The notes under the pieces were generated by a model. That model searched no databases. It worked only from the letters and a program-made list of their open reading frames with translations, and was not told where the DNA came from. Positions 23,166-31,746 of a DNA stretch of 64,000 nt are shown here, piece after piece. The stretch comes from Pauljensenia sp902373545 (GTDB lineage Bacteria; Actinomycetota; Actinomycetes; Actinomycetales; Actinomycetaceae), in the NCBI RefSeq assembly GCF_041432775.1, contig NZ_JAPWAG010000002.1, forward strand, positions 1-64,000, read 5' to 3'. The position numbers were made by a program, and so were the translations under genes. Positions within the stretch are counted from its first letter, which is position 1. Every line of letters starts with the position of its first letter.

Positions 23166-24476
23166 TCACTGCGCGAATTCGACGGGCGCCAGCTGTAAGA
23201 AGTCACCGAAGGTGATCGTCACATCATCAGACTTCCTGACCCTCACGCCGCGCTCACCGAGCGCATAGAGCCTCGAATAGACAGCATCGCCCTCAGTCTC
23301 GCCGAAGCGCGCGGCACCGAACATCTGCGTCATCGTCTGACATAGCTGCCAGGCGGCAGCCGCCCCCGCGCGCGGCTCAACGCGCGTGCGAGCGGGAGTC
23401 GGCGAAATGGTGAGCACCCACTCTCCCCGTGATGCCTTCTCCTGCGCGATCCAGCCGTCGCCGACCAAAGAGACATCGCGGCCGTCAAACTGCCCCGCAA
23501 CGCCCCCATTGGCGACAAGAACGTCACGCACGGGCACGCCCCTCGCCCACTGGTCCACGATGCCGCACACCTGACCGAAGGCCAGGCCGGTGCGCATAGG
23601 AACGGTCTCCACCTCGTCACGGGAACCCGCGGACGGCTCCGGGGACGCGACCTGGGCGGCGAGGTCCCGCAGCTGCGCGAACGTAAGGGCGGGCCGACGA
23701 TTCTCCTGAGAATCGGGCGCGTACCCCTGCTCGTTCTCCTCCTCGAACCAGTCGAACTCCTCGATCTCCTCGGGGCTCTCCGAACCGTTCGGGCTCAGGG
23801 GCGTGACTGCAAGACCACCGGAAGCCAGCATGGGCACGTCGCGCAGGCGCGCGCCGCCCGCCAGCCCGGCGAGCACCCTCCCGAAGCCGAGGGGGAAGCC
23901 CGGGGGAAGAAGAACCGTCTCCCCGGTCGCGTCGCTGGCCAGCTCCACGCCGTCGGCGCTCACCGACGCGGTGAGAACACCGAGGCCGGAGACGCGCAGA
24001 TCCCACTGGTAACGGATCTGCGGGCGCCACTGCGGCGGCATCATGTCCAGCCCGTCGACCAGGTCGGACATGGAACGGTCGAACTCCGCGTCGAACTGGT
24101 CCCAGCACGAGCACATGGTGCACGGCTTCGACCTGATGTCGATTTCCTGAATCTCGGGCCCGAGCGCAATCATCCACCGGTAGGGCTTGTACTCGGGTTC
24201 CTCCGACTCCAGGTTGTAGTATTCATCGTTTTCGACGAGCCTGGTATCGCCAAACGACGAGTGGATGGTCGTCCCTCGGACCGACAGACGCAGGGAACGA
24301 TCAGGGGTGCGCCACCGAATGTGTGTCTCCTCCTGCTCAGACCCGCCAATGATGATCGGTTTGACCGGCTCCATCATCTGCGCGGCCTCCAAGATGAACT
24401 GGTGGCAATCCTCGCGCGTCATGTCGCGCCCTACCAGGGCGGCGACGGCGTCGCTCACTCGTTCGATGGGATCCAT
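23166..24476 (-). CDS. Uncharacterised protein, tandem copy A
   Basis: A 436-aa soluble protein of a family I do not recognise. It begins MDPIERVSDAVAALVGRDMT. Features: a Cys-rich patch (KPCTMCSCWDQFDAEFD, about residues 120-140), a conserved Gly-rich core GETVLLPPGFPLGFGRVLAG then LAGGARLRDVPMLASGG, and RRPALTFAQLRDLAAQV. Start at 24476 because GTGGAGG is 8 nt upstream. It shares all these elements with copy B, though the two proteins have diverged well apart over most of their length; only the first 15 codons and the upstream DNA are nearly identical. Confidence 0.75.
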   Translation of the reverse strand: MDPIERVSDAVAALVGRDMTREDCHQFILEAAQMMEPVKPIIIGGSEQEETHIRWRTPDRSLRLSVRGTTIHSSFGDTRLVENDEYYNLESEEPEYKPYRWMIALGPEIQEIDIRSKPCTMCSCWDQFDAEFDRSMSDLVDGLDMMPPQWRPQIRYQWDLRVSGLGVLTASVSADGVELASDATGETVLLPPGFPLGFGRVLAGLAGGARLRDVPMLASGGLAVTPLSPNGSESPEEIEEFDWFEEENEQGYAPDSQENRRPALTFAQLRDLAAQVASPEPSAGSRDEVETVPMRTGLAFGQVCGIVDQWARGVPVRDVLVANGGVAGQFDGRDVSLVGDGWIAQEKASRGEWVLTISPTPARTRVEPRAGAAAAWQLCQTMTQMFGAARFGETEGDAVYSRLYALGERGVRVRKSDDVTITFGDFLQLAPVEFAQ

Positions 24477-24607
24477 GCGCAAACCTCCACGTTCACTTGA
24501 CAATCAGCGGAGCCCCGCCCCTCACAGCAAGCTTACCGCAGTGTCAGACGCGCGCACGCGGCGGTCTCAGCTGGTGTGGTCGGGCCCTGCCACACGGGGC
24601 GCGCGGG
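24428..24607. repeat. Duplication scar with ispH 3' remnant
   Basis: This stretch matches 25977-26156 with only a few differences. It covers the start codons of the tandem genes, their shared upstream DNA and about 60 bases equal to the end of ispH, lying 1,549 bp from the real ispH end. It marks one junction of a tandem duplication. Confidence 0.88.
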
Positions 24608-24642
24608 CGCGCGGGAGGCGGTCGCGCGGGGAGGCAGGAAGA

Positions 24643-24687
24643 GGGACGAGCGGGAAAGGGACGAGTGGGAAAGGGAGGAGCGGGAGT
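24643..24687. repeat. 15-nt purine-rich tandem repeat, three copies
   Basis: GGGACGAGCGGGAAA, GGGACGAGTGGGAAA and GGGAGGAGCGGGAGT follow each other directly, between the end of copy B and the ispH scar. Confidence 0.85.
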
Positions 24688-24693
24688 GGCGTG

Positions 24694-26025
24694 CTACGCC
24701 GACGCGCGGGGGTAGAAGGCCTTCATTTCCTCGAAGGTCCCGAGCCGAAGTCGCAGCCCGAGGAGGGTGTCGACGGCCAGCGCCCGCTCCCCTGCTGCGA
24801 AGAATCGGGTGTAGACGAAATGGCTGGTCGTCTGGCCCGCGAAGGGCGCTCCAACCATGGCCTTCAGCGCGCCGCTCAGCTCCCAGGCTGCGCCCGCGAG
24901 CGCCTGGTCGTCAGTCCACGTCTCCCCTTCGGCGGGCGAGACGATGATGGCCCACTCGCCGTTGTGTTCGGGCTGGTAGGCCACCCAATCGGTGCCGACG
25001 ATCGCCTGTTGGTTGAGGTAGGTGCCGGGCGTCCCGCCGAGCTCGCGCGTCAGGAGATCAGAGACGGGCGCACCGCCGAGCCACTGCTGGGCGATCCATT
25101 GCAGGTGTTGGGTAGTCAGGCCGGCGCGCATGGGGCTGGCGTTGTCTCGCGTGGTACGAGGCCTGGGTTTCTCATCAGCGTCAGCCTCGGCCAGTGCAAC
25201 CGCCGTACGCAGGTCGTCGAAGGTGAGGGCGGGGCGTTTGTTGTGCTCGTTGTCGGGGGCGAACTCGTCCCAGTTGTGCTGCTCCATCCACGCGATCTGT
25301 TCCAGAAGATCAGGGGTTTCGCGCCCCGTCAGGCTCGTGGGGCCGGCGGCGAATCCGCGGGATTCCAGGAAGCGGACGTCGCGCAGGGGTACTCCTCCTG
25401 CCAGGCCCGCGAGGATGCGGCCGATTCCCATTGGGAATCCCGGGGGCAGGGTGACACAGTCGCCGGTTGCGTCGGAGGAGATCTGGACCCCGTCGACGGT
25501 GGCGCGCACCGTGATGACGCCCAGGGAGGTCACGCTCATGTCCCACTGGTAGATGATCTGGGGGCGCCAGGCGGGCGGGAGCTTCACCAGATCGTGGGGC
25601 AAGGCCTGGAAGACGGGATCGAAGACCTCGTCGAAGAGATCCCAGTTGTAGCACAGGCATGCGCACTGCTTGGTCCAGATGTCCCCGGGTTCTGCGGGGC
25701 CTGTGAGGATCGTCCAGTGGAAGGGCACGTCTTGCATGAGGCCCCACTTGAAGTCGCGGAATTCCTCGTCGTCGGCGTGCTCGGCGTTGACGAAGCTCAC
25801 CGACACGAGGGGTGTCTCGGGTTCGTGTCCCCCGCTGATCGCCAGGGTGCGCTCGCCGAGGCGCCAGCGCACCTCGCTGCCGCATGTGCCTCCGCCGACG
25901 ATGACGGGACGAGCGGGTGCCACCAGCTTCGCGGCATCCAGGAGGAACTGGTGCGCGTCCTCGAGCGTCAGGTCGCGCCCTACCAGGGCGGCGACGGCGT
26001 CGCTCACTCGTTCGATGGGATCCAT
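24694..26025 (-). CDS. Uncharacterised protein, tandem copy B
   Basis: A 443-aa paralog of the preceding gene. Shared: MDPIERVSDAVAALVGRD at the start, a Cys pair region (TKQCACLCYNWDLFDEVFD), GDCVTLPPGFPMGIGRILAG then LAGGVPLRDVRFLESRG, and KRPALTFDDLRTAVALAEAD. Same ribosome binding site (GTGGAGG). It directly follows ispH (91 nt). Copy B is in the ancestral position because it abuts the intact ispH; copy A carries the scar. The family function is unknown; the conserved Cys motif may bind metal. Confidence 0.75.
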   Translation of the reverse strand: MDPIERVSDAVAALVGRDLTLEDAHQFLLDAAKLVAPARPVIVGGGTCGSEVRWRLGERTLAISGGHEPETPLVSVSFVNAEHADDEEFRDFKWGLMQDVPFHWTILTGPAEPGDIWTKQCACLCYNWDLFDEVFDPVFQALPHDLVKLPPAWRPQIIYQWDMSVTSLGVITVRATVDGVQISSDATGDCVTLPPGFPMGIGRILAGLAGGVPLRDVRFLESRGFAAGPTSLTGRETPDLLEQIAWMEQHNWDEFAPDNEHNKRPALTFDDLRTAVALAEADADEKPRPRTTRDNASPMRAGLTTQHLQWIAQQWLGGAPVSDLLTRELGGTPGTYLNQQAIVGTDWVAYQPEHNGEWAIIVSPAEGETWTDDQALAGAAWELSGALKAMVGAPFAGQTTSHFVYTRFFAAGERALAVDTLLGLRLRLGTFEEMKAFYPRASA

Positions 26026-26115
26026 GCGCAAACCTCCACGTTCGCTTGACAATCAGCGGAGCCCCGCCCCTCACAGCAAGCTTACCGCAGTGTCAGACGC
26101 GCGCACGCGGCGGTC

Positions 26116-27183
26116 TCAGCTGGTGTGGTCGGGCCCTGCCACGCGGGGCGCGTGGGGGCGCGCAGGCGCCATGCCGGCCTTCTTGAGGTCGGCGCGCAGG
26201 TCACGGGGAAGCGCGAAGGTCGTCGATTCGGTTTCGGTGCGGGCCACCTCGACGGTGGGGAATCCGCGCTCCTGCAGCCATTCGATGACGTCGCGCACGA
26301 GGATTTCGGGAACGGACGCACCGGAGGTGAGCCCGACGGTGCGGGCACCTTCGAACCAGGACTCATCGAGTTCCTCCGCCTTGTCGACGCGGTACGCGGA
26401 CCCCGCCCCGGCCTCGAGCGCGACCTCGACGAGGCGCACGGAGTTCGAGGAGTTGGCCGAGCCGACGACGACCATGACGTCCACCTGGGGCGCGATGAAT
26501 TTCACGGCGCCCTGGCGGTTCTGGGTGGCATAGCAGATGTCGTCCGACGGCGGGTCGATGAGCTGCGGGAATCGCTGGCGCAGACGGTCCACGGTCTCGC
26601 GGGTCTCGTCGACGGAGAGCGTGGTCTGGGAGATCCACACGACGCGCGAGGGGTCGCGCACGACGACGCCATCGACCTCGTCGGGGGTGCCCACGACCTG
26701 GATGTGGTCGGGTGCCTCGCCGAAGGTGCCCTCAACCTCCTCGTGGCCCTGATGGCCCACCAGGATGATGTCGTAGTCTTCCTTCGCGAAGCGCACGGCC
26801 TCGCGGTGCACCTTGGTCACGAGCGGGCAGGTCGCGTCGATCGTGGCGAGGTGGCGGGTGGCGGCGGCCTCGTGGACGGCCGGGGAGACGCCGTGCGCGG
26901 AGAAGACGACGCGGGCGCCCTCGGGCACCTCGTCGGTCTCCTGGACGAAGATCGCGCCGCGCTTGGTCAGCGACTCGACGACGAACTTGTTGTGGACGAT
27001 CTCCTTGCGCACGTAGACGGGCGCGCCGTACAGCTCGAGGGCCTTTTCGACGACGTCGACGGCGCGGTCCACGCCGGCGCAGTATCCGCGGGGGGCGGCC
27101 AGGAGGATACGGCCGTTACCTTCGCCGTGGGCCTCGGGCAGGGGGGACTCGGCGCTGGCGCGCAGGTCGACGTTTTCATTCAT
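26116..27183 (-). CDS. ispH: 4-hydroxy-3-methylbut-2-enyl diphosphate reductase
   Basis: A 355-aa IspH, the last enzyme of the MEP isoprenoid pathway, reducing HMBPP to IPP and DMAPP with a 4Fe-4S cluster. The three cluster cysteines are in RGYCAGVDRA, DATCPLVTKVH and DDICYATQNRQ. FSAHGVSP, HQGHEEVEGT and SANSSNSVRLVEVA are also typical. The protein starts with a short unconserved tail (MNENVDLRAS). Its 3' end served as a junction in the neighbouring tandem duplication. It is divergent from xseA. Confidence 0.96.
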   Translation of the reverse strand: MNENVDLRASAESPLPEAHGEGNGRILLAAPRGYCAGVDRAVDVVEKALELYGAPVYVRKEIVHNKFVVESLTKRGAIFVQETDEVPEGARVVFSAHGVSPAVHEAAATRHLATIDATCPLVTKVHREAVRFAKEDYDIILVGHQGHEEVEGTFGEAPDHIQVVGTPDEVDGVVVRDPSRVVWISQTTLSVDETRETVDRLRQRFPQLIDPPSDDICYATQNRQGAVKFIAPQVDVMVVVGSANSSNSVRLVEVALEAGAGSAYRVDKAEELDESWFEGARTVGLTSGASVPEILVRDVIEWLQERGFPTVEVARTETESTTFALPRDLRADLKKAGMAPARPHAPRVAGPDHTS

Positions 27184-27342
27184 GCGTCAACCCTATCGCC
27201 CGGGGCGCTGACCGTGCGCGTGGGCGCGGAAATCCCACATCGGCACCTCTATTGACGAGGCCGGGGCGCGCCCGCGTTGTCGTCTGCCCACACGCGTTGG
27301 GGCAGCGGCGCAGATGGGGGCGGCGTGTGGCATCCTGTGTGA

Positions 27343-28653
27343 GTGACCTCGCCTTACTCTCCCTCCTCGCCCGCAGCCGGGCCCGCTTCCGGCACTGCTC
27401 CTGCGCAGCCGCCCGCCGCGAAGGCCGCCGACACGACGCGGGATAACCCGTGGCCGCTGCGCAGGCTGACGGAGAACATCAAGGTGTATGTGGACCGCAT
27501 GAGCCCCCTGTGGGTGGAGGGCCAGGTCGTCGAGTACAAGGTGCGCCCGGGCGCGAGAATGCACTTTTTGACGCTGCGCGACCTGGACACGGACACGTCG
27601 ATGACGGTGACCGCGTGGGCGGGCGTCATGGATTCCACGCCTCTGACGGAGGGCGCGCGCGTGGTGACGCGCGTCAAGCCCGTGTTTTGGGAGCGTTCGG
27701 GTCGCCTGAACCTTCAGGCCGCCGAGATTCACCTCCAGGGTGTGGGCGACCTGCTCGCCCAGATTGAGGCGCTGCGCGCCCGCCTGGCCGCAGAGGGCCT
27801 GTTTGCGGACGCCCGCAAGAAGCCCCTCCCCTTCCTGCCGCGCACGATCGGGCTGATCTGCGGCCGCAATGCGAAGGCGAAGGACGACGTGGTCGTCAAC
27901 GCATCGGACCGGTGGCCCACCGCGCGCTTCGAGATCCGCGAGGTCGCCGTGCAGGGAGACCACTGCGTGCCCGAGGTGGGCCGCGCGCTCCTTGAGCTGG
28001 ACGCCATGGAGGACGTAGACGTCATCGTCATCGCGCGCGGCGGCGGCGCGGTTGAGGACCTGCTTCCTTTCTCCGACGAGCGCCTCGTGCGCGCCGTCGC
28101 GGACGCACGCACCCCCGTCGTCTCTGCGATCGGCCACGAGGGCGATTCTCCCCTGCTGGACTTGGTCGCCGACTACCGCGCCTCGACGCCGACGGACGCG
28201 GCTCGCCGCATCGTCCCGGACCGCGCCCGCGAGGGCGACGGCGTCACGCAAGCCGTCTCCCGCATGCGTGGGGCGTTGGCCGGTCGCCTCATGGCGGAGC
28301 GCTCTCACTTGTCGCTCCTGACGTCGCGGCCGGTGCTCCAGGGGCCGGGGGCCATCGTCGACGGGCACCGCAGCGCCCTCGATCAGCGCGTGACCGCGCT
28401 GCGCACGGCGGTCGAGCGCCGCCTGGCGTCGGAGCGCCAGAGCCTGACCCGTGCACGCGCCACGCTCACCGCCCTGTCCCCGCAGGCGACGCTGGACCGC
28501 GGCTACGCGCTGCTCAAGACGCCATCGGGCCAGCTCATCACTTCCTCGGCGCAGGTCAAGAAGGGCGACCTCATTGAGGGAATCCTCGCCTCTGGCCGCA
28601 TGGTCGCCCAGGTGGTGGGCGCCACCAATCCGACCCCGCCCGCCGATTCGTAA
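27343..28653 (+). CDS. xseA: Exodeoxyribonuclease VII large subunit
   Basis: A 436-aa XseA: N-terminal OB-fold (residues 30-130, VYVDRMSPLWVEGQVVEYK, MTVTAWAG), catalytic core with LPRTIGLICGRNAKAKDDVV, DVDVIVIARGGGAVEDLLPF and SAIGHEGDSPLLDLVADYRA (typical DhxxD-like region), then a coiled coil and the C-terminal LDRGYALL segment. It degrades single-stranded DNA from both ends together with XseB, whose gene follows. GTG start; a Pro/Ser/Ala-rich leader of about 30 residues precedes the conserved part. The dispersed 14-mer lies upstream at 27254-27267. Confidence 0.95.
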   Translation: MTSPYSPSSPAAGPASGTAPAQPPAAKAADTTRDNPWPLRRLTENIKVYVDRMSPLWVEGQVVEYKVRPGARMHFLTLRDLDTDTSMTVTAWAGVMDSTPLTEGARVVTRVKPVFWERSGRLNLQAAEIHLQGVGDLLAQIEALRARLAAEGLFADARKKPLPFLPRTIGLICGRNAKAKDDVVVNASDRWPTARFEIREVAVQGDHCVPEVGRALLELDAMEDVDVIVIARGGGAVEDLLPFSDERLVRAVADARTPVVSAIGHEGDSPLLDLVADYRASTPTDAARRIVPDRAREGDGVTQAVSRMRGALAGRLMAERSHLSLLTSRPVLQGPGAIVDGHRSALDQRVTALRTAVERRLASERQSLTRARATLTALSPQATLDRGYALLKTPSGQLITSSAQVKKGDLIEGILASGRMVAQVVGATNPTPPADS

Positions 28654-28710
28654 CCCGGGACCTGCGCCCCAGCCTCGTCCCACCAATCACCCAAGGTAAG
28701 GAAGAACACA

Positions 28711-28941
28711 ATGACCGCGAATGATCAGCTGCCCGATCCTCAGTCCCTCGGATACGAGGCAGCGCGCGACGAATTGGTGCGCATCGTCCAGACCCTCGAG
28801 GGCGGGCAGGCACCGCTCGAGGACACGCTGTCACTCTGGGAGCGCGGCGAGGCACTGGCGGCGCGCTGTTCCCAGATCCTGGACGGTGCGCAGGCGCGTC
28901 TTTCTGGACTCGCGACGCCCCCGACCCCCGAAGCGCGCTAG
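28711..28941 (+). CDS. xseB: Exodeoxyribonuclease VII small subunit
   Basis: A 76-aa XseB with the family signature: LGYEAARDELVRIVQTLEGG, then PLEDTLSLWERGEALAARCS and QILDGAQARL. Forms the coiled arms that bind XseA. It starts 57 nt after xseA with GGTAAGGAAG upstream. A variant of the dispersed motif (GCCCCAGCCTCGTC) lies in the gap. Confidence 0.93.
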   Translation: MTANDQLPDPQSLGYEAARDELVRIVQTLEGGQAPLEDTLSLWERGEALAARCSQILDGAQARLSGLATPPTPEAR

Positions 28942-28956
28942 TCTACATTCTGTAGA
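28942..28956 (+). promoter_or_regulatory. Palindrome ahead of the PfkB kinase
   Basis: TCTACA-TTC-TGTAGA, 28 nt before the kinase ATG and starting on the base after the xseB stop. Includes a possible -10 (TACATT). May be an operator for a separate kinase promoter. Confidence 0.4.
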
Positions 28957-28984
28957 TCCGCTCACACGCAGGCGAGGAGACACC

Positions 28985-29920
28985 ATGACGGTGCAATCTG
29001 GACCCCACATTCTCGCGATCGGCGAGGCGCTCATCGACGTCGTCATCACGTACGAGCAGCCTGACTTCCCCGTTGAGGTCCCAGGTGGCTCTCCCGCGAA
29101 CGTCGCCCTGACGCTGGGTCGCCTCGGCCGCCCGGTGGCGCTGGCGACCTGGATCGGTCTGGACGAGCGCGGCCGCCTCATCGACTTCCACATGTACGAT
29201 TCCGGCGTGCATGTCACCGGGGCCTCGCGCGGTGCCTCGCACACGTCGACGGCGCTGGCACGCCTGGACGAGTCGGGGGCTGCCTCCTACACCTTCGACC
29301 TGGAGTGGGCGCCGGCTCCACCAATCACCGTTCCGCCTACCGCTCAGATCATCGAGGCGGGCTCGATTTCGGCGATCATCGAGCCGGGCGCCTCCGCCGT
29401 TCTTGACGCGCTGGCCAGCGGCCGCGAGCACGCGCTCGTGTGCTTCGACCCGAACGCGCGCCCCTCGATCATGGGCGAACCCGAGGCGGCCCTCGCCTCC
29501 CTCGAGCGTTTCATCGCGCTGGCGGACGTCGTCAAGGTGTCGGATGAGGACATCGAGTGGCTGACGGGCGGTGCCCCCATCGACGAGGTCGTGGATCGTT
29601 GGCTCGGCATGGGGCCCTCGCTCGTGGTCGTCACGCGAGGCAAGCACGGGAGCGACATCGCCACGGCCTCGGGCCTGCGTGTCACGAAGACCCCGGGCAA
29701 CGTCGAGGTCGTCGACACTGTTGGCGCGGGCGACTCGTTCATGGGCGGCATCATCGACGCCATGTGGGGCATGGGCCTGCGCGGCGCCGACGCGCGCGAG
29801 GCTCTGCGTTCCCTGTCCGAGGAGCAGGTCCGCGCCATCATCGACCGCGCCAGCGCCGTCTCCGACGTGACCGTGTCACGCAAGGGCGCGAACCCGCCCT
29901 GGGCGCACGAACTGTCCTGA
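28985..29920 (+). CDS. PfkB-family carbohydrate kinase (fructokinase-like)
   Basis: A 311-aa ribokinase/PfkB protein: HILAIGEALIDVVITYEQ, EVPGGSPANVALTLGRLG (signature 1) and VVDTVGAGDSFMGGIIDAMW (signature 2, with the catalytic Asp in GAGDS at about residue 250). VVTRGKHGSD and KVSDEDIEWL are also typical. The overall pattern is closest to fructokinases of actinobacteria, but the exact sugar cannot be read from sequence. Start at 28985 with GGCGAGGAG upstream. Followed by a hairpin terminator. Confidence 0.88.
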   Translation: MTVQSGPHILAIGEALIDVVITYEQPDFPVEVPGGSPANVALTLGRLGRPVALATWIGLDERGRLIDFHMYDSGVHVTGASRGASHTSTALARLDESGAASYTFDLEWAPAPPITVPPTAQIIEAGSISAIIEPGASAVLDALASGREHALVCFDPNARPSIMGEPEAALASLERFIALADVVKVSDEDIEWLTGGAPIDEVVDRWLGMGPSLVVVTRGKHGSDIATASGLRVTKTPGNVEVVDTVGAGDSFMGGIIDAMWGMGLRGADAREALRSLSEEQVRAIIDRASAVSDVTVSRKGANPPWAHELS

Positions 29921-29944
29921 GGCGACTCCCCCCACCAACGCGAG

Positions 29945-29977
29945 CGAGGCCGGTCCCCACAGCGGGGTCCGGCCTCG
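29945..29977. terminator. Hairpin after the PfkB kinase
   Basis: CGAGGCCGGTCCCC pairs with GGGGTCCGGCCTCG (one mismatch) around ACAGC. Lies between convergent stops and contains a shortened form of the dispersed motif. Confidence 0.65.
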
Positions 29978-30011
29978 TTCAGTGTGTGCGTGCGCGCGAT
30001 GTGGCGCGGGC

Positions 30012-30773
30012 CTACTTGCCCATGCGGCGCTCGCGCTGGGCATAGGAGCGCAGGGCGCGCAGGAAATCCACGCGACGGAAGTCGGGCCAGTAGACCTCAC
30101 AGAAGTAGTACTCGGAGTGCACGGACTGCCACAGCATGAAACCGGACAGGCGCTGCTCCCCCGAGGTTCGGATGACGAGGTCGGGGTCGGGCTGGTCCTT
30201 CGTGTACACGTGGGCGGTGATGTCAGCGTCCGTGAAGGAGTCGGCGAGCTCGTCGAGGGTGCGGCCCTGGGCGGAGGCCTCGCGCATCATGGCGCGGACG
30301 GCCTCGGTGATCTCGTGTCGGCCGCCGTAGCCCACCGCGATATTGACGGTCATCCCCTGCACGTCCGCGGTGCGCGCGACGGAAGAACGCAGGTCCTCGC
30401 CCACCTTCTCGGGCAGCAGGGACAGATCACCGACGACCGCCAGCTTCCAGCGCCCCTGGTCGGCCAGGAGGGACACGGCCTCGCAGATGATGCGCAGCAG
30501 CTCACCCAGCTCACCCGCGTCGCGCGAGAGATTGTCGGTGGACAGCAGCCACAGCGTCACGATGGAGACGCCCGCGTCCTCGGACCACTGGAGGAACTCG
30601 GCGATCTTGCCGGCTCCCGCGCGGTGCCCCTGCGAGGCGGTCGCGCCCAGCGACTTGGCCCAGCGGCGGTTCCCGTCGAGGATGACTCCCACGTGCTTGG
30701 GTACTGCCGCGTCGGACAGCTCGGCTTTGAGGCGACGCTCATACATGTCGTAGAGCATGTTCCACTGGCCCAT
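30012..30773 (-). CDS. uppS: Isoprenyl transferase (cis-prenyltransferase)
   Basis: A 253-aa cis-prenyltransferase: HVGVILDGNRRWAKSLGATA (catalytic Asp), GHRAGAGKIAEFLQW, TLWLLSTDNLSRDAGELGEL, NIAVGYGGRHEITEAVRAM, DPDLVIRTSGEQRLSGFMLW and SEYYFCEVYWPDFRRVDFLR. It condenses IPP onto allylic diphosphates for polyprenyl carrier lipids. The pairing with a hemolysin III gene matches Mycobacterium tuberculosis Rv1086/Rv1085c, where Rv1086 is the short-chain Z-farnesyl diphosphate synthase. The enzyme here may be that ortholog rather than the long-chain synthase. Divergent from trhA. Confidence 0.92.
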   Translation of the reverse strand: MGQWNMLYDMYERRLKAELSDAAVPKHVGVILDGNRRWAKSLGATASQGHRAGAGKIAEFLQWSEDAGVSIVTLWLLSTDNLSRDAGELGELLRIICEAVSLLADQGRWKLAVVGDLSLLPEKVGEDLRSSVARTADVQGMTVNIAVGYGGRHEITEAVRAMMREASAQGRTLDELADSFTDADITAHVYTKDQPDPDLVIRTSGEQRLSGFMLWQSVHSEYYFCEVYWPDFRRVDFLRALRSYAQRERRMGK

Positions 30774-30862
30774 GTCGTCTCTCCTTAGTGTCGGCGCGGC
30801 GCGCGGCGTACGCTTATGGGATTAAGGGTATCGCGCCGCTGGCCACAGGGAAACAGAAATGC

Positions 30863-30926
30863 TCTCGCAGTGCGAGAACAAACCCGCCACGTCAACTTAC
30901 GGCGTAGTAACCTACGGTGGCGTAAG
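30863..30926. promoter_or_regulatory. Two palindromes between uppS and trhA
   Basis: TCTCGCA-G-TGCGAGA (30863-30877) is a perfect 7-bp palindrome. A second complex at 30896-30926 has outer arms CTTACG and CGTAAG with an inner CGTAG-TAAC-CTACG. The second ends 19 nt before the trhA start codon. Both look like regulator sites. Confidence 0.5.
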
Positions 30927-30945
30927 GAATTGATGAGGTGAAGAG

Positions 30946-31629
30946 ATGAAGATCGCATCGCTCACGCCCAAGCAGTGGGCGTCCGGACAACTCGTCCACA
31001 TCAAGCCGAAGTTGCGCGGGTGGCTCCACCTGGGCGCGGCCCCCCTATCCCTGGCAGCCTCCATCGTCCTGGTGTGCCTGGCCCCCACGACCCCGACCAA
31101 GATCGGATCGGCCGTCTACCTGGCCTGTTCCCTCATCCTCTTTGGTGTCTCCGCCACCTACCACCGCTTCTACTGGGCGCCCCGCTGGGAGACCGCGTGG
31201 AGGCGCATGGACCACTCCAATATCTTCCTGCTGATCGCCGGCACCTACACGCCGCTCACCATCGCCCTCCTGAACCGTTCCGATGCCACTATCCTCCTGT
31301 CCGTTGTCTGGGCAGGGGCGAGCGCTGGCATCTTGCTCAGCCTGTTCTGGCCCACCGCGCCGCGCTGGCTCTCCACCCTCGTCTACGTCGCGCTCGGATG
31401 GGTGGCCGTCTGGTACCTGCCTCAGCTATGGGCCGGGGGCGGACCCGCCGTCGTCTGGCTCATCGTCGCTGGCGGCCTCCTCTACACGGTGGGCGCTCTC
31501 GTCTACGGCCTGAAGAAGCCCGACCCCTCCCCCACCTGGTTCGGGTTCCACGAGATCTTCCACGCTTTTACCGTCGCCGCGTGGGCCTGCCACTGCGTCG
31601 CCGTCTACCTGGCGGTCCTGGGCGGCTGA
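30946..31629 (+). CDS. trhA: Hemolysin III / TrhA family membrane protein
   Basis: A 227-aa, seven-helix membrane protein of the PAQR/hemolysin III family. Conserved elements: KLRGWLHLGAAPLSLAASIV, GVSATYHRFYW, RRMDHSNIFLLIAGTYTPLT and GFHEIFHAFTVAAWACHCVA. The S/H/D/H residues of the metal site are all present (S, H in SATYHR; D in MDHSNI; H in HEIFH). The E. coli relative TrhA affects membrane energetics and fluidity. Start at 30946 with GAGGTGAAGAG just upstream. Confidence 0.9.
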   Translation: MKIASLTPKQWASGQLVHIKPKLRGWLHLGAAPLSLAASIVLVCLAPTTPTKIGSAVYLACSLILFGVSATYHRFYWAPRWETAWRRMDHSNIFLLIAGTYTPLTIALLNRSDATILLSVVWAGASAGILLSLFWPTAPRWLSTLVYVALGWVAVWYLPQLWAGGGPAVVWLIVAGGLLYTVGALVYGLKKPDPSPTWFGFHEIFHAFTVAAWACHCVAVYLAVLGG

Positions 31630-31670
31630 CGCGCCACCGACAGCGCTGAATACGTCGAGACGCGCAATGT

Positions 31671-31679
31671 TGCTACACT
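31671..31679 (+). promoter_or_regulatory. Extended -10 promoter of greA
   Basis: TGC-TACACT (hexamer 31674-31679), 68 nt before the greA ATG. No good -35. Confidence 0.45.
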
Positions 31680-31746
31680 CGACACCGTGCGCGCCGACAC
31701 CCCCGTGTCGGCGCTCAGTGGACTGACACACGTCAATGGAGGAACC

